In this document: one piece after another, positions 28,148 through 37,339 of the stretch
How positions within the stretch are numbered: the stretch's first letter is position 1
How the letters are laid out: the number at the start of each line of letters is the position of its first letter
From: Alicyclobacillus sp. ALC3
GTDB lineage: Bacteria; Bacillota; Bacilli; Alicyclobacillales; Alicyclobacillaceae
Assembly: GCF_028751195.1 (NCBI RefSeq)
Contig: NZ_CP066784.1
Location: 1,240,001 to 1,304,000 of the forward strand
DNA length: 64,000 nucleotides
Reading direction: 5' to 3'
Program-made: the position numbers and the translations under genes
Notes under the pieces: generated by a model
The model's database searches: none
What the model was told of the DNA's origin: nothing
The model's input: the letters and a program-made list of their open reading frames with translations, nothing else

Positions 28148-28800
28148 GGGGCCGACGCCTCCTCGCGCGCCACAACACCGCAGAGGGCTGCGAAGTTGCG
28201 CAAAATTTGTTCTCCGACGGGCCCGCTCTTCTCCGGGTGGAACTGCGTACCGAGGACATGGCCGCGACCGACGACGGCCGGCACCACGACACCTGCGTAG
28301 TCTGTCGCGGCGAGTAAATCGCCCGAGTTCTGCAAGGCCGCGTAGTAGGAGTGCACGAAGTAGACCATGTCTCCGACGTGAACGCCGTCGAGCAGCGGGT
28401 GCTCTGCCACCTGCGTCAGGTCGTTCCAGCCCATGTGCGGGACCTTGGCGCTGTTGCCGAACTTCACGATTCGTCCCGGCAACAGGCCAAGCCCGACGTG
28501 GCTGCCGTGCTCTTCGCTGACCGAAAAAAGCAGTTGCATGCCAAGACAAATGCCAAGCAGCGGGACGTCCGCCTTCACGACTCGGCGCACGACGTCGAGC
28601 AGACCGGACCGCTTCAGCTGAAACATCGCGTTGCCAAAGGCGCCGACACCTGGCATCACCACGCCTTGGACGTTCACCTCAGCCGTGAGCTCCTGCCACT
28701 TGGCAGCGTCGTCGACGATTGACGTCTGTGCGCCGACACGGCGAAACCCGCTCTGCACGCTCGACAAGTTGCCGATGCCAAGGTCAAGCAGGGCAATCAC
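28144..28800 (-). CDS. hisH: Imidazole glycerol phosphate synthase glutamine amidotransferase subunit
   Basis: Class I glutaminase of 218 residues that feeds ammonia to HisF. The catalytic triad is visible as Cys in LLGICLGMQLLF and His and Glu in GTQFHPEKSG. The GTG start at 28800 overlaps the hisB stop as GTGA, and the stop overlaps hisA as ATGA. Confidence 0.97.
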   Translation of the reverse strand: MIALLDLGIGNLSSVQSGFRRVGAQTSIVDDAAKWQELTAEVNVQGVVMPGVGAFGNAMFQLKRSGLLDVVRRVVKADVPLLGICLGMQLLFSVSEEHGSHVGLGLLPGRIVKFGNSAKVPHMGWNDLTQVAEHPLLDGVHVGDMVYFVHSYYAALQNSGDLLAATDYAGVVVPAVVGRGHVLGTQFHPEKSGPVGEQILRNFAALCGVVAREEASAP

Positions 28801-29396
28801 GCGAGCACCCCCTTGCTACTCGGCACCGCGCTGCCGTCGACGGACACTGCCTCACGCAACGCGGCAGCTGCTGCCTTGAACAACGCCTCTGCCATGTGGT
28901 GCGTGTTCTCGCCGTACAACACAGCGAGGTGCAGTGCAAAGCGGCCGTCGTACGCGACCGACTTGAAGAACTCAGCCACCAATTCGCTCGGAAAGGTGCC
29001 GATGTGCTCGCTGGGGAACTGCGCCTGCAAGACGAACGCTGGACGACCGGACAGGTCAATCACGGCCCTCGCCAGCGTCTCGTCCATCGGCGTGTGCCGT
29101 TCGCCGTACCGGCGAATGCCGCGCTTGTCGCCGAGCGCCTGGTAGAGCGCCTGACCGAGGCAGAGTCCAAGGTCCTCAACCAGGTGGTGGTCGTCAACGT
29201 CGACGTCGCCGTCTGCCGTGACGGCGAGGTCAAACCGACCATGGACGGCAAAGAGGTGCAACATGTGGCGCAGAAATGGCACGGGGAAGTCGAGCTCAGC
29301 CCGGCCCTCGCCGTGTAGGTTCAGCTTTAAAGCGACGGACGTCTCGCCCGTCACGCGGTTGACTTCGGCTTGAAACGTCGGTGCGTTCATCTGCAT
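28797..29396 (-). CDS. hisB: Imidazoleglycerol-phosphate dehydratase
   Basis: Monofunctional HisB, 199 residues, with the two metal-binding motifs DDHHLVEDLG and ENTHHMAEALFK. The ATG at 29396 has GGGGTGAG close upstream, and a second ATG lies two codons later. The phosphatase domain found in enteric HisB is absent, so histidinol-phosphatase must be encoded elsewhere. Confidence 0.95.
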   Translation of the reverse strand: MQMNAPTFQAEVNRVTGETSVALKLNLHGEGRAELDFPVPFLRHMLHLFAVHGRFDLAVTADGDVDVDDHHLVEDLGLCLGQALYQALGDKRGIRRYGERHTPMDETLARAVIDLSGRPAFVLQAQFPSEHIGTFPSELVAEFFKSVAYDGRFALHLAVLYGENTHHMAEALFKAAAAALREAVSVDGSAVPSSKGVLA

Positions 29397-29451
29397 CTTC
29401 TCACCCCTGTGTAGGTCGCTCGTCACTCGACATCGCATCGCTTGCGGCTCA

Positions 29452-30771
29452 TCACAGCGGGCCTTGGCGAATTGTCACGGCACGAGCGTGTCCGTGCAGC
29501 CCCTCCGCCTCTGCGAGCGTCACGATATCAGCGCTGTGCGTGGCGAGTGTCTCCGGCGTGTAGGCGACAACCGTCATGCGCCGCAGAAAGTCGAGTACGC
29601 CAAGGCCTGAGGCGAAGCGCGCGCTGCCGTGCGTCGGCAGAACGTGGTTAGGACCCGCGTAGTAATCTCCGACCGGCTCCGGCGTGTACGGGCCGAGAAA
29701 CACTGCACCCGCAAAGCGAATCTGGCTCAATGCCCGTTCCGGGTCTTCGACGATGACCTCCACATGCTCCGGCGCTGCAGCGTTCACAGTTGCAATCGCT
29801 TCGTCGAGGTTATCCGCGACGACAAAAGCCCCCCAGCGCGCCAACGCCGCTGCCGCGATGTCGCGCTTCGGCAGACTTTCGAGCTGACGGTTCAGCTCAG
29901 CCTCCACCGCTTCGCAGAGCGTTGGCTCTGTGGTGACCAAAACGGTGCCCGCCTCCACATCGTGCTCAGCCTGCGCCAGCATGTCCGCCGCGACATAGCG
30001 CGGGTCCGCCGTGTTGTCGGCGACGATGAACACTTCACTGGGGCCTGCAATACTGTCAATCCCGACATCCCCCATCACGGCCCGCTTCGCCAGCGCGACG
30101 TAGAGGTTTCCCGGCCCCACGACTTTGTCCACGCGAGCGAGTGTCTCGGTCCCGTACGCCATCGCAGCGACAGCCTGAGCACCGCCGAGACAAAGAACAT
30201 CTTTCACGCCGAGCATGTGCGCTGCGGCGAGCACGTACGGATGCGGTAGACCGGTGTCCCGCTGTGGCGGCGACGCCAGCACGATGTGGTCAACCCCCGC
30301 AACCTGTGCCGGGATCACGTTCATGAGCACGGTCGACGGATACGCAGCGCGGCCGCCCGGCGCGTATACGCCAACTCGGGACAAGGAGCGCCACACCATA
30401 GCAAACCACTCACCCATGTCTCCCGACAGGTCAATCGCCTTTGGCAACTGTGTTTGGTGGAACTCGCGGATGCGGTCGGCGGCCCGGTGCAAAGCGTCCT
30501 GCAGTGCCTCTGGCAAGTCTGCCCAAGCAGTTTCGAGCGCGGAGGCAGGGACCTGCGGTGACCAACTTTCCGACTGTGCAGCGTCGATGCCGTCGAATTG
30601 AACGGTATACCGACGCAACGCCGCGTCACCCATCGTCCGGACCGCTGAGACAATTCCAGCCACAGTGGCCATGGCATCGGCATCATGACTGTTCACGCGC
30701 GACCAGGAAAAGCTGCGCGCAGGGAATGTGCGCAAGTGAATCGGTTCAGTCATGTGAATCGGCTCATGCAT
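29452..30771 (-). CDS. hisD: Histidinol dehydrogenase
   Basis: Zinc-dependent NAD enzyme for the last two oxidations of histidine synthesis, 439 residues. Family motifs: YAPGGRAAYPSTVLMN, the VVGPGNLYVALAK block, and AGPSEVFIVADNTADPRYVAADMLAQAEHD in pieces, with the catalytic Glu/His near PEHVEV. The ATG at 30771 has GAGGTG eight bases upstream and overlaps hisG by eight bases. The N-terminus contains a small duplication (EPIHMTEPIHL). Confidence 0.96.
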   Translation of the reverse strand: MHEPIHMTEPIHLRTFPARSFSWSRVNSHDADAMATVAGIVSAVRTMGDAALRRYTVQFDGIDAAQSESWSPQVPASALETAWADLPEALQDALHRAADRIREFHQTQLPKAIDLSGDMGEWFAMVWRSLSRVGVYAPGGRAAYPSTVLMNVIPAQVAGVDHIVLASPPQRDTGLPHPYVLAAAHMLGVKDVLCLGGAQAVAAMAYGTETLARVDKVVGPGNLYVALAKRAVMGDVGIDSIAGPSEVFIVADNTADPRYVAADMLAQAEHDVEAGTVLVTTEPTLCEAVEAELNRQLESLPKRDIAAAALARWGAFVVADNLDEAIATVNAAAPEHVEVIVEDPERALSQIRFAGAVFLGPYTPEPVGDYYAGPNHVLPTHGSARFASGLGVLDFLRRMTVVAYTPETLATHSADIVTLAEAEGLHGHARAVTIRQGPL

Positions 30772-31396
30772 GAAACTTCACCTCGTTTTCAAGTGCTTGC
30801 CACACGACGTCGATCTGCCGCCGTTTCATTCGGTAGCTTGACCTGTTGGCGATGAGGCGCGCTGAGATATCCAGCAGTTCTTCGAACACGACGAGTCCAT
30901 TCGCTTCCAGCGTCTTGCCCGACTGCACGAGGTCGACGATGCGGTCCGCAAGACCAATCACAGCAGCGAGCTCAATGGATCCGCTCAGCCCAACAATTTC
31001 GACCTGCTGGCCGAGGCGGCGAAAGTGTGCGTCCGCGAGCTTCGGGTACTTGGTTGCAACCCGGCGCGGGCGCTCCGCTTGTTCCTGCGGACGACCAGCG
31101 ACGCACAACTTGCAGCGAGCGACGCCGAGGTCGAGCAGTTCGTAGACCTCGCGATCGCTCTCGAGCAACACGTCCTTTCCCGCCACCCCGACGTCCGCCA
31201 CGCCAAGTGACACGTACGCTGGCACGTCCGCTGGTTTCGCGAGCAGTATGCGCAGGACTCCGAAGCGTTCGTCTTGCACGTCAAACACCAACGCGCGCGA
31301 GTCGTCGAGGGACTCGGGGGCGGGGAGGTTTGCCCGCCGCCACATCGGCATCAGGTCATCCGCCGTGCGCCCTTTCGCGAGCGCTACCGTCAACAT
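30764..31396 (-). CDS. hisG: ATP phosphoribosyltransferase, short form
   Basis: First committed step of histidine synthesis. The 210-residue length is the short HisG form, which lacks the C-terminal allosteric domain and needs HisZ, encoded directly upstream. Visible: N-terminal LTVALAKGRTADD, ADVGVAGKDVL and the PRPP loop GLSGSIELAAVIGLADRIVDLV. The real start is the ATG at 31396; the arginine-rich upstream frame is the hisZ repeat tail read out of phase. It overlaps the hisZ end by seven bases. Confidence 0.96.
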   Translation of the reverse strand: MLTVALAKGRTADDLMPMWRRANLPAPESLDDSRALVFDVQDERFGVLRILLAKPADVPAYVSLGVADVGVAGKDVLLESDREVYELLDLGVARCKLCVAGRPQEQAERPRRVATKYPKLADAHFRRLGQQVEIVGLSGSIELAAVIGLADRIVDLVQSGKTLEANGLVVFEELLDISARLIANRSSYRMKRRQIDVVWQALENEVKFHA

Positions 31397-32571
31397 GGCT
31401 CGCCCTCCCCATCCCCTTGGCCTGCTTCGTGGCCTGCTTCGTGCCCATCGCCGGCTCCGTCCCCTTGGCCTGCTTCGTGCCCATCGCCGGCTCCGTCCCC
31501 TTTGCCTGCTTCGGCCCCGATTCCGGCTCCATCCCCGTGGCCGTGGAGCCAAGCGCCTTGGGTCAAAACTGCGAGTACGCGTTCCACTTCAAACGTAAAA
31601 CCAACCGCTGGGGCCTGTGCGCCAAACGATTCGAGCAGGTCGTCGTAACGTCCACCTTGAGCGACCGGGGCACCGACACCGGGTGAAAACACTTCGAACA
31701 CGAGGCCAGTGTAGTAAGACAAGTCGCGGTGCAGCGTCAGGTCAAACGACACTTGTTCGGCGAGCCCCATGGCGCGCAGGACCGTAGCCAAATCGCGCAG
31801 TTCCTGCCAGGCGCGCCGAACCTCTTGCGCGCAGGGGCGGTGATCAGCGGGATCGAGCAGGGCAAGCAGCGTCTGCGGTTTGAGCGGATCGCATAGAGCA
31901 AACTGCTTTAACACATCGCGCGTGGTTCCGAGTCGCCGCAGAGTCTCTTGAAATGACACATAGTCACCTCGCGTGAGGTCCGCCAGCAGTCCCTCAATCG
32001 CGCTCTGTTCCACATCGAACGTCTCGAGCAGCGCCGGGGCGATGCGCGCATGGCTGACGACCATCTGCCACTCACGCAAACCGATGGCTTCCATGCCGCG
32101 TTGACAGATCCGCAGCAAGTGCGCGTCCGCCTCCGGGCCGCGCGCACCGATCCACTCAACGCCAACCTGTGTCGACTCCGCCGCGCGGCCGCTCGCCCAG
32201 CTTAAGGAAGCGGGATCAGACGTACGATGATAGACCCGTTCTGCGTACGACCACTGCACGCTACCTTGGCCATTGGCGACGAGCGGAGCCGCCATGCGGG
32301 CGATCGAAGGAGTCATGTCGGGGCGCAGGGCCACGGTCCGCCCTGCTGCGTCAAACCACTGCACGAGAGTCTCGATGTCACGCACTGGTCGTCCGCGCGT
32401 GAGTGTCTCCACGTATTCGAAGGCACCACACGAAACCATGTCAAAACCCGTCTGTTGAAACAAATCAAGGAGTTCATTTTCTACGTTGCGTCGCAGTCTC
32501 GCCTGCTGCGGGAACACATCCCGCATTCCGGCTGGCCGTTCCGCCCACATGTTGCTCAAGTCTAGCGCCAC
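31390..32571 (-). CDS. hisZ: ATP phosphoribosyltransferase regulatory subunit with repetitive tail
   Basis: HisRS-like paralogue that activates short HisG and confers histidine feedback. Class II synthetase-like motifs: PAGMRDVFPQQA, ALRPDMTPSIAR and YYTGLVFEVFSPG. The ~45 C-terminal residues are a Gly/Asp/Ala/His/Glu repeat built on a 36-bp (12-residue) DNA tandem unit at about 31408-31510, containing GDGAGDGHEAGQ. Usual HisZ proteins do not end this way. The start is GTG 32571 with AGGTGAT upstream. It is the first gene of the histidine operon. Confidence 0.93.
   Translation of the reverse strand: MALDLSNMWAERPAGMRDVFPQQARLRRNVENELLDLFQQTGFDMVSCGAFEYVETLTRGRPVRDIETLVQWFDAAGRTVALRPDMTPSIARMAAPLVANGQGSVQWSYAERVYHRTSDPASLSWASGRAAESTQVGVEWIGARGPEADAHLLRICQRGMEAIGLREWQMVVSHARIAPALLETFDVEQSAIEGLLADLTRGDYVSFQETLRRLGTTRDVLKQFALCDPLKPQTLLALLDPADHRPCAQEVRRAWQELRDLATVLRAMGLAEQVSFDLTLHRDLSYYTGLVFEVFSPGVGAPVAQGGRYDDLLESFGAQAPAVGFTFEVERVLAVLTQGAWLHGHGDGAGIGAEAGKGDGAGDGHEAGQGDGAGDGHEAGHEAGQGDGEGEPC
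31408..31545. repeat. 36-bp tandem repeat inside hisZ 3' end
   Basis: Two clear copies begin at 31443 and 31479 (GCCCATCGCCGGCTCCGTCC and on), with partial copies on both sides. The period is exactly 36 bases, so copy-number change keeps the hisZ frame and inserts or removes 12 residues. The repeat runs almost to the hisG start and ribosome site. Confidence 0.85.
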
Positions 32572-32686
32572 TTCGAATCACCTGCGCTTCTGCATGTGCT
32601 ATATCTGGGACGCGGTTTCTTCCGCGTTCGCTGCTCCCGCGTATGCTTTATCTCGCTAATATGCTAAAGCAAATGTCGATAGAGCG

Positions 32687-32716
32687 ATTGTACCTGTCAC
32701 TTGCAGAGCGCGTCAA
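32687..32716 (-). promoter_or_regulatory. Sigma-A promoter of the histidine operon
   Basis: Minus strand: -35 TTGACG (32716-32711), 18-base spacer, -10 TACAAT (32692-32687). Transcription near 32680 would leave a ~110-base leader before hisZ. The leader contains a perfect hairpin ACGCGG/CCGCGT at 32611-32628 without a T run. I see no T-box consensus and no histidine-rich leader peptide, so the control mechanism is not evident. Confidence 0.7.
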
Positions 32717-32899
32717 TAGACAGGCATGTTTGCGCGGAATATGCGGGACTGTGCATGACTGTGCATGGAACGGAGTGGCTTGATGGCCAAACTGGGACTT
32801 GCAGTCACTGTCGAAGTGCCGCCAGAGCCAAGTAGCGTTATCCTGACGTTGGCCAACGCGGCGGCGGCAGCATTTCCATGGTCCTCGCCACACTCACGC

Positions 32900-33140
32900 C
32901 TGCACTCACGCCTGCCTGAAGTGCAAAAATGTCGCTATCGCCCCGGGTTGGGGGGCATTAGCGACATTTTCGACACTCCGCACAGCCTAGTGCGCCTGAA
33001 ATTGGTCGATTAGCGACATTTTCGACCTCTTCTTGCCCGTGTCACGCCAATTTGGCGCTATCGCCAGCGTAGTCTAAGCCGGTTAACGCCAGTTTGCCGC
33101 TACCACCGCCCAGCTACCGCGCTACTACCGCCCCTCACCG
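32900..33140. repeat. Dispersed palindromes upstream of the his operon
   Basis: The 580-base gap between the hisZ start and the ispG end holds no credible gene. Besides the his promoter it has one full AAAATGTCGCTA/TAGCGACATTTT inverted repeat (32926-32970), a half copy TTAGCGACATTTTCGAC at 33010-33026, and a single CGCCAATTTGGCG palindrome followed by CTATCGCCAGC (33046-33069) that matches the unit of the 17-kb array. The last 80 bases are CCGC/CTACC-rich. Confidence 0.8.
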
Positions 33141-33150
33141 CCCAGTCGCT

Positions 33151-34251
33151 TTAGCGCGCTGGGACTTCGTCGATCGAGCCCGTCTCGGCGTAGCGGCGCG
33201 CGAGGGTATCGATCTCCATCTTTAGTTCCTCGACGAGGCGGTCTTCCGGCACCTTGCGGACGACTTCGCCTTTGCGGAACAAGAGACCTTCGCCTTTGCC
33301 GCCTGCGATCCCGATGTCTGCCTCGCGGGCTTCACCAGGGCCGTTCACGGCGCAGCCGAGAACGGACACCTTAATGGGCGCCTTGATGTTCTCGACGTAC
33401 TTCTCGATCTCGTTTGCGACGTTGATGAGGTCAATATCAATCCGGCCGCAGGTCGGGCACGACACCAGCGTGACCGCGTTGGAGATGACGTGGAACGTCT
33501 TCAGCAGTTCGCGGGCAACGCGAATCTCTTCGACCGGGTCGGCGCTCAAGGACACGCGCATCGTGTTGCCGATGCCCATCGACAACAGCGTGCCAAGGCC
33601 AGCCGAGCTCTTGATGGTGCCGGAGTAAAGTGTGCCAGACTCGGTGATGCCAAGGTGGAGCGGGTAGTTAAACGACTCCGCAGCGAGTCGATAGGCATCA
33701 ATCGCGAGCGGCACATCCGACGCCTTCATCGAGACGATGATGTCTTGGAAATCGAGATCCTCAAGAATTCGGATGTGATGCAGCGCGCTCTCTAGCATCC
33801 CCTGGGCCGTCGGATAGCCGTACTTTTCGAGGATGTGGCGTTCCAGAGAGCCAGAGTTGACTCCGATTCGAATCGGGATGGCACGCTCTTTACATGCCTT
33901 CACCACAGCTTCGACGCGTTCGCGCTTGCCGATGTTGCCAGGGTTGATGCGCACCTTGTCGACCCCGTTCTCAATCGCTTTGAGCGCGAGTCGGTAATCA
34001 AAGTGAATATCCGCAACGAGTGGGATATGAATAGCCTTCTTGATGGCTTTGATGGCGTCGGCCGCTTCGTTCGAGTTGACGGTGACGCGGACAATCTCGC
34101 AACCTGCCTCTTCCAGCCGGTGGATCTCGGCGACGGTAGCGGCCACATCAGCAGTTTTGGTCGTGGTCATACTTTGAATCAGCACTTGATTACTGCCGCC
34201 GATGGTTACGTCTCCGACTCGAACCGGCCGGGTCATGTGACGCAGAAACAT
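33151..34251 (-). CDS. ispG: 4-hydroxy-3-methylbut-2-enyl diphosphate synthase (GcpE)
   Basis: Iron-sulphur enzyme of the non-mevalonate isoprenoid pathway, 366 residues. The three cluster cysteines can be seen in [12 protein letters not shown] and [10 protein letters not shown], and the N-terminal [11 protein letters not shown] motif is typical. The ATG at 34251 has AAAGGAG seven bases upstream. A -10-like TATAAT (34318-34313, minus strand) precedes it, and a small GGTTC/GAACC hairpin lies in the leader. It is divergent from the aldolase gene. Confidence 0.97.
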   Translation of the reverse strand: MFLRHMTRPVRVGDVTIGGSNQVLIQSMTTTKTADVAATVAEIHRLEEAGCEIVRVTVNSNEAADAIKAIKKAIHIPLVADIHFDYRLALKAIENGVDKVRINPGNIGKRERVEAVVKACKERAIPIRIGVNSGSLERHILEKYGYPTAQGMLESALHHIRILEDLDFQDIIVSMKASDVPLAIDAYRLAAESFNYPLHLGITESGTLYSGTIKSSAGLGTLLSMGIGNTMRVSLSADPVEEIRVARELLKTFHVISNAVTLVSCPTCGRIDIDLINVANEIEKYVENIKAPIKVSVLGCAVNGPGEAREADIGIAGGKGEGLLFRKGEVVRKVPEDRLVEELKMEIDTLARRYAETGSIDEVPAR

Positions 34252-34312
34252 GCGCGCATCTCCTTTCGAAGCATGGTTCTAGGAACCGCCATGCGACAGG
34301 GCTACGGAAAAT

Positions 34313-34318
34313 ATTATA
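34313..34318 (-). promoter_or_regulatory. Candidate -10 element for ispG
   Basis: TATAAT on the minus strand, about 62 bases before the ispG ATG. The hexamer 17 bases further upstream does not resemble TTGACA, so only the -10 is supported. Confidence 0.4.
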
Positions 34319-34456
34319 CACGAATCTCCGCCTTCGCTACGGCAGGAGTTTCCGCCGTCCGACGAATCTGGTACAGTGGATGGGGATTTTCCGGCTGTAA
34401 CTCGGCCCGTGCGCCGAACACGCTCGGACATAGGAACGACAAGGAGTGACGCGAGG

Positions 34457-35527
34457 ATGGAACTGGATCAAATCGTTTCGTATTTAGGCGACGATGCAGA
34501 CAACTTGCTCAAACACGAATGCACGACCATTCCGAAATCCGCACTGACCGTACCATCGCCAGAGACCGTCGGCAATGTGCTGGCGGGTTCAGACAGAAGC
34601 AACCAGGTGTTGCGCAGCTTTCAGCAGTTGTTGTCGACTGGGCGCCTGGCAAACACCGGTTACGTCTCGATTCTGCCGGTAGACCAAGGCATCGAGCACT
34701 CGGCTGGCGCTTCCTTTGCGCCCAACCCGGCGTACTTCGACCCAGAGAACATTGTCAAACTGGCAATCGAAGGCGGGTGTAATGCGGTTGCCTCGACGCT
34801 CGGCGTCCTGGCCATCACGTCGCGCAAATACGCACACAAGATCCCGTATATTGTAAAAATTAACCACAATGAGCTCCTCACGTATCCGAACAAGTTCGAC
34901 CAAGTCATGTTTGCGAGCGTTCGCCAGGCTTGGGATATGGGCGCTTCTGGTATTGGAGCTACGATTTACTTCGGATCCGAAGAGTCCACCCGGCAGTTGC
35001 AGGAAGTCAGCGAAGCGTTTGAGCTTGCACACGAGCTTGGCATGTACACTGTGCTCTGGTGTTACCTGCGTAACCCTGAGTTCAAACAAGGCGGAGTTGA
35101 CTACCACACAGCAGCTGACCTGACTGGACAAGCGAACCACCTCGGTGTGACGATTGGCGCCGATATCATCAAACAGAAGCTGCCGGACACGAACGGTGGA
35201 TTTAAGGCCCTCAACATGGAGGGGTCGAGCTACGGCAAGACGGATGAGCGCATCTACACCCAGTTGACGAGCGAGCACCCGATCGACCTCGCTCGTTATC
35301 AGGTGGCCAATGGCTATATGGGCAAAATTGGCCTGATTAACTCCGGCGGGCCATCCGGCAAGAACGACTTTGCAGAGGCAGTCAAGACGGCCGTGATCAA
35401 CAAACGCGCTGGCGGCATGGGCCTCATTTCCGGACGTAAAGCCTTCCAGCGTCCCATGGATGAGGGCGCGAAGCTGCTCCAAGCGATTCAGGACGTGTAC
35501 CTGAACAACGACATCACAATTGCCTAA
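34457..35527 (+). CDS. Class I fructose-bisphosphate aldolase (DhnA/FbaB type)
   Basis: Schiff-base aldolase of the archaeal/DhnA family, 356 residues, interconverting fructose 1,6-bisphosphate with the two triose phosphates without a metal. Visible: [14 protein letters not shown], the barrel strand [27 protein letters not shown], and the phosphate-binding [12 protein letters not shown] and GLISGRKAF. The open frame begins earlier, but the ATG at 34457 follows AAGGAG and gives the normal N-terminus. A possible promoter, TTTCCG-17-TACAGT, lies just upstream. The transketolase in the same window also uses triose phosphates. Confidence 0.94.
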   Translation: MELDQIVSYLGDDADNLLKHECTTIPKSALTVPSPETVGNVLAGSDRSNQVLRSFQQLLSTGRLANTGYVSILPVDQGIEHSAGASFAPNPAYFDPENIVKLAIEGGCNAVASTLGVLAITSRKYAHKIPYIVKINHNELLTYPNKFDQVMFASVRQAWDMGASGIGATIYFGSEESTRQLQEVSEAFELAHELGMYTVLWCYLRNPEFKQGGVDYHTAADLTGQANHLGVTIGADIIKQKLPDTNGGFKALNMEGSSYGKTDERIYTQLTSEHPIDLARYQVANGYMGKIGLINSGGPSGKNDFAEAVKTAVINKRAGGMGLISGRKAFQRPMDEGAKLLQAIQDVYLNNDITIA

Positions 35528-35622
35528 CGTCACCGGTCTCACAGTCGCATGACCAAGGCATGCCGTCCAAAGCGCCGTCACATACTAGCGTTGAACGAAC
35601 AGGTTCAAGCGGAGGTGACAGC

Positions 35623-35817
35623 GTGGGACAGCACAATCAGTTTGAATCCGGCTGGGAAGCCCCGAACGATGGCGTCTACGTCGAGGTGAGCGAGCGCCCG
35701 GACGGTGGCAACTTGCTGAAGCCAAGGAGAGTGCGGCTGCGCAGAGGCGATACCTTTCCAAGCCTAGGGAACAAGAACCGCAAGTGGACGCGCACGAAAG
35801 GCCACCACAACGGTTGA
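35623..35817 (+). CDS. yjzC: YjzC family small protein
   Basis: A 64-residue protein from a GTG start with GGAGGTG upstream. The pattern GQHNQFESGW.APNDGVYVEV, followed by RVRLRRGDTFPSLGNKNRKW, is that of the Bacillus YjzC family of unknown function. It is strongly basic near the C-terminus. It lies 95 bases after the aldolase gene on the same strand and is followed by a strong hairpin. Confidence 0.85.
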   Translation: MGQHNQFESGWEAPNDGVYVEVSERPDGGNLLKPRRVRLRRGDTFPSLGNKNRKWTRTKGHHNG

Positions 35818-35819
35818 TT

Positions 35820-35857
35820 ATGACAAGGGACGGGGCATCTACCCCGTCCCTTGTCAT
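35820..35857 (+). terminator. Long perfect hairpin after yjzC
   Basis: Sixteen-base stem ATGACAAGGGACGGGG/CCCCGTCCCTTGTCAT with a six-base loop CATCTA, starting three bases after the yjzC stop. No T run follows, so it is terminator-like or protective of the mRNA 3' end, and not a textbook intrinsic terminator. Confidence 0.65.
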
Positions 35858-35921
35858 GCAGGCGCACCGAACCAATGAGTCCACGGATACATACGATTGT
35901 GGCAACGACGTGTAGAGGGTG

Positions 35922-35950
35922 TTGAACCCCTGCGAAAGAGCAAGGATAAT
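35922..35950 (+). promoter_or_regulatory. Sigma-A promoter of rocD
   Basis: -35 TTGAAC (35922-35927), exact 17-base spacer, -10 GATAAT (35945-35950), about 58 bases before the rocD ATG. Confidence 0.6.
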
Positions 35951-36008
35951 AGGGGGTGGAGTGTACAAGGTTCGGTGCTCGGCGACCCGAACCCAAGGAG
36001 GATATTCG

Positions 36009-37214
36009 ATGGCACAGACTAGCACAAAGTCACAAGAATTGATGGAGCAAGCTGAAACGCTTGGAGCTCACAATTACCACCCGCTTCCGATTGTCGTGGC
36101 ACATGCGGAGGGCATCTGGGTCGAGGACCCGGAAGGCAATCGTTATATGGATATGTTGAGTGCGTACTCGGCGCTAAATCAGGGGCACCGACACCCAAAA
36201 ATCATCGCGGCGCTGAAGCAACAGGCTGACCGCGTCACACTCACGTCACGAGCGTTCCACAATGACCAGCTTGGCCCGTTTTTTGAGCGCCTGTCCGAGG
36301 TCACCGGCAAGGATATGATTCTGCCGATGAACACCGGGGCCGAAGCCGTGGAGACTGCGCTGAAAGCCGCCAGGCGTTGGGCATACGAGGTGAAAGGCGT
36401 AGCGGAGAACCAGGCTGAGGTGATTGTCTGCGAAGATAACTTCCACGGTCGCACCATTACTGCCGTCTCACTCTCCTCTAGCACCGAGTATCAGCGCGGG
36501 TTTGGTCCGCTAACGCCCGGATTTCGCATCATCCCGTACGGGGACGCAGATGCGCTGGAAGCCGCCATCACCCTGAACACAGCCGCATTTCTGGTCGAGC
36601 CGATTCAGGGAGAAGCCGGCATTCACATCCCTCCGGATGGCTTCCTTAAGCGAGTTGCAGAGGTCTGCCGCGCAAACAACGTGTTGCTGATGGCCGATGA
36701 AATTCAGACTGGCTTCGGTCGAACGGGCAAGTGGTTTGCCTGCGAATGGGAAGGCGTGACGCCGGATGTGTACGTCATGGGCAAAGCCCTTGGCGGCGGT
36801 GTGCTGCCGGTCTCTGCAGTCGCAGCGAACCACGACATTCTCGGACTGTTTGAGCCGGGTTCGCACGGTTCGACTTTCGGCGGCAACCCGCTTGCCTGCG
36901 CTGTGGCGATTGCAGCACTCGATGTGCTCGAAGAAGAACAGCTACCGGAACGCTCGCGAGTGCTCGGCGACTACCTGCTTTCCGCCCTGCGCAAGATTGA
37001 CAACCCGCATATCGTCGAAGTTCGCGGACGGGGTTTGTTTATCGGCGTGGAGCTTGATGAACCAGCGCGGCCGTACTGCGAACGGCTGATGGAACTTGGG
37101 CTGCTGTGCAAAGAGACGCACGAGAACGTAATCCGCTTTGCACCTCCGCTTGTCATCAGCCAAGAGGAACTCGATGAGGCAATCCGCCGCATCACCTCAG
37201 TCCTCAGCGCCTAA
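36009..37214 (+). CDS. rocD: Ornithine--oxo-acid aminotransferase
   Basis: PLP-dependent class III aminotransferase of 401 residues, converting ornithine and 2-oxoglutarate to glutamate semialdehyde and glutamate. Typical stretches: [12 protein letters not shown] at the N-terminus, [36 protein letters not shown], and the PLP lysine Lys259 in VMGKALGGG. The ATG at 36009 is preceded by AAGGAGGATATTCG. It stands as a single unit with its own promoter and a strong terminator, and no other arginine-catabolic gene is adjacent. Confidence 0.96.
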   Translation: MAQTSTKSQELMEQAETLGAHNYHPLPIVVAHAEGIWVEDPEGNRYMDMLSAYSALNQGHRHPKIIAALKQQADRVTLTSRAFHNDQLGPFFERLSEVTGKDMILPMNTGAEAVETALKAARRWAYEVKGVAENQAEVIVCEDNFHGRTITAVSLSSSTEYQRGFGPLTPGFRIIPYGDADALEAAITLNTAAFLVEPIQGEAGIHIPPDGFLKRVAEVCRANNVLLMADEIQTGFGRTGKWFACEWEGVTPDVYVMGKALGGGVLPVSAVAANHDILGLFEPGSHGSTFGGNPLACAVAIAALDVLEEEQLPERSRVLGDYLLSALRKIDNPHIVEVRGRGLFIGVELDEPARPYCERLMELGLLCKETHENVIRFAPPLVISQEELDEAIRRITSVLSA

Positions 37215-37268
37215 CGCCCGCGGGTGTCAACCGCGAATTGCCGGTTGCTCCCAACTGCGAGTAAACAA

Positions 37269-37318
37269 GGGTTGTTTCCCCCAAGCACCCGTTCGAGGCC
37301 GGGGGAAACGGCCCTTTT
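37269..37318 (+). terminator. Intrinsic terminator of rocD
   Basis: Fourteen-base-pair stem (37269-37282 with 37301-37314) allowing two G-T pairs, its outer part GGG/CCC and inner part CCCCC/GGGGG, followed by TTTT at 37315-37318. It lies about 55 bases after the rocD stop. Confidence 0.85.
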
Positions 37319-37339
37319 CCCATTCTCCGTGTTACCTTC

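Noticed and set aside
31397..31552. Arginine-rich N-terminal extension of HisG
   Set aside because: It is the hisZ repeat tail read in another frame. HisG homology begins at MLTVALAKG, where the ATG overlaps the hisZ stop.
32572..32690. T-box or histidine leader-peptide attenuator before hisZ
   Set aside because: No TGGNACCGCG-type T-box sequence and no His-codon-rich short ORF are visible on the minus strand. Only a small ACGCGG/CCGCGT hairpin is seen.
34589..35581. 330-codon minus-strand ORF
   Set aside because: Antisense shadow of the class I aldolase, which is clearly the real gene by motifs and ribosome site.
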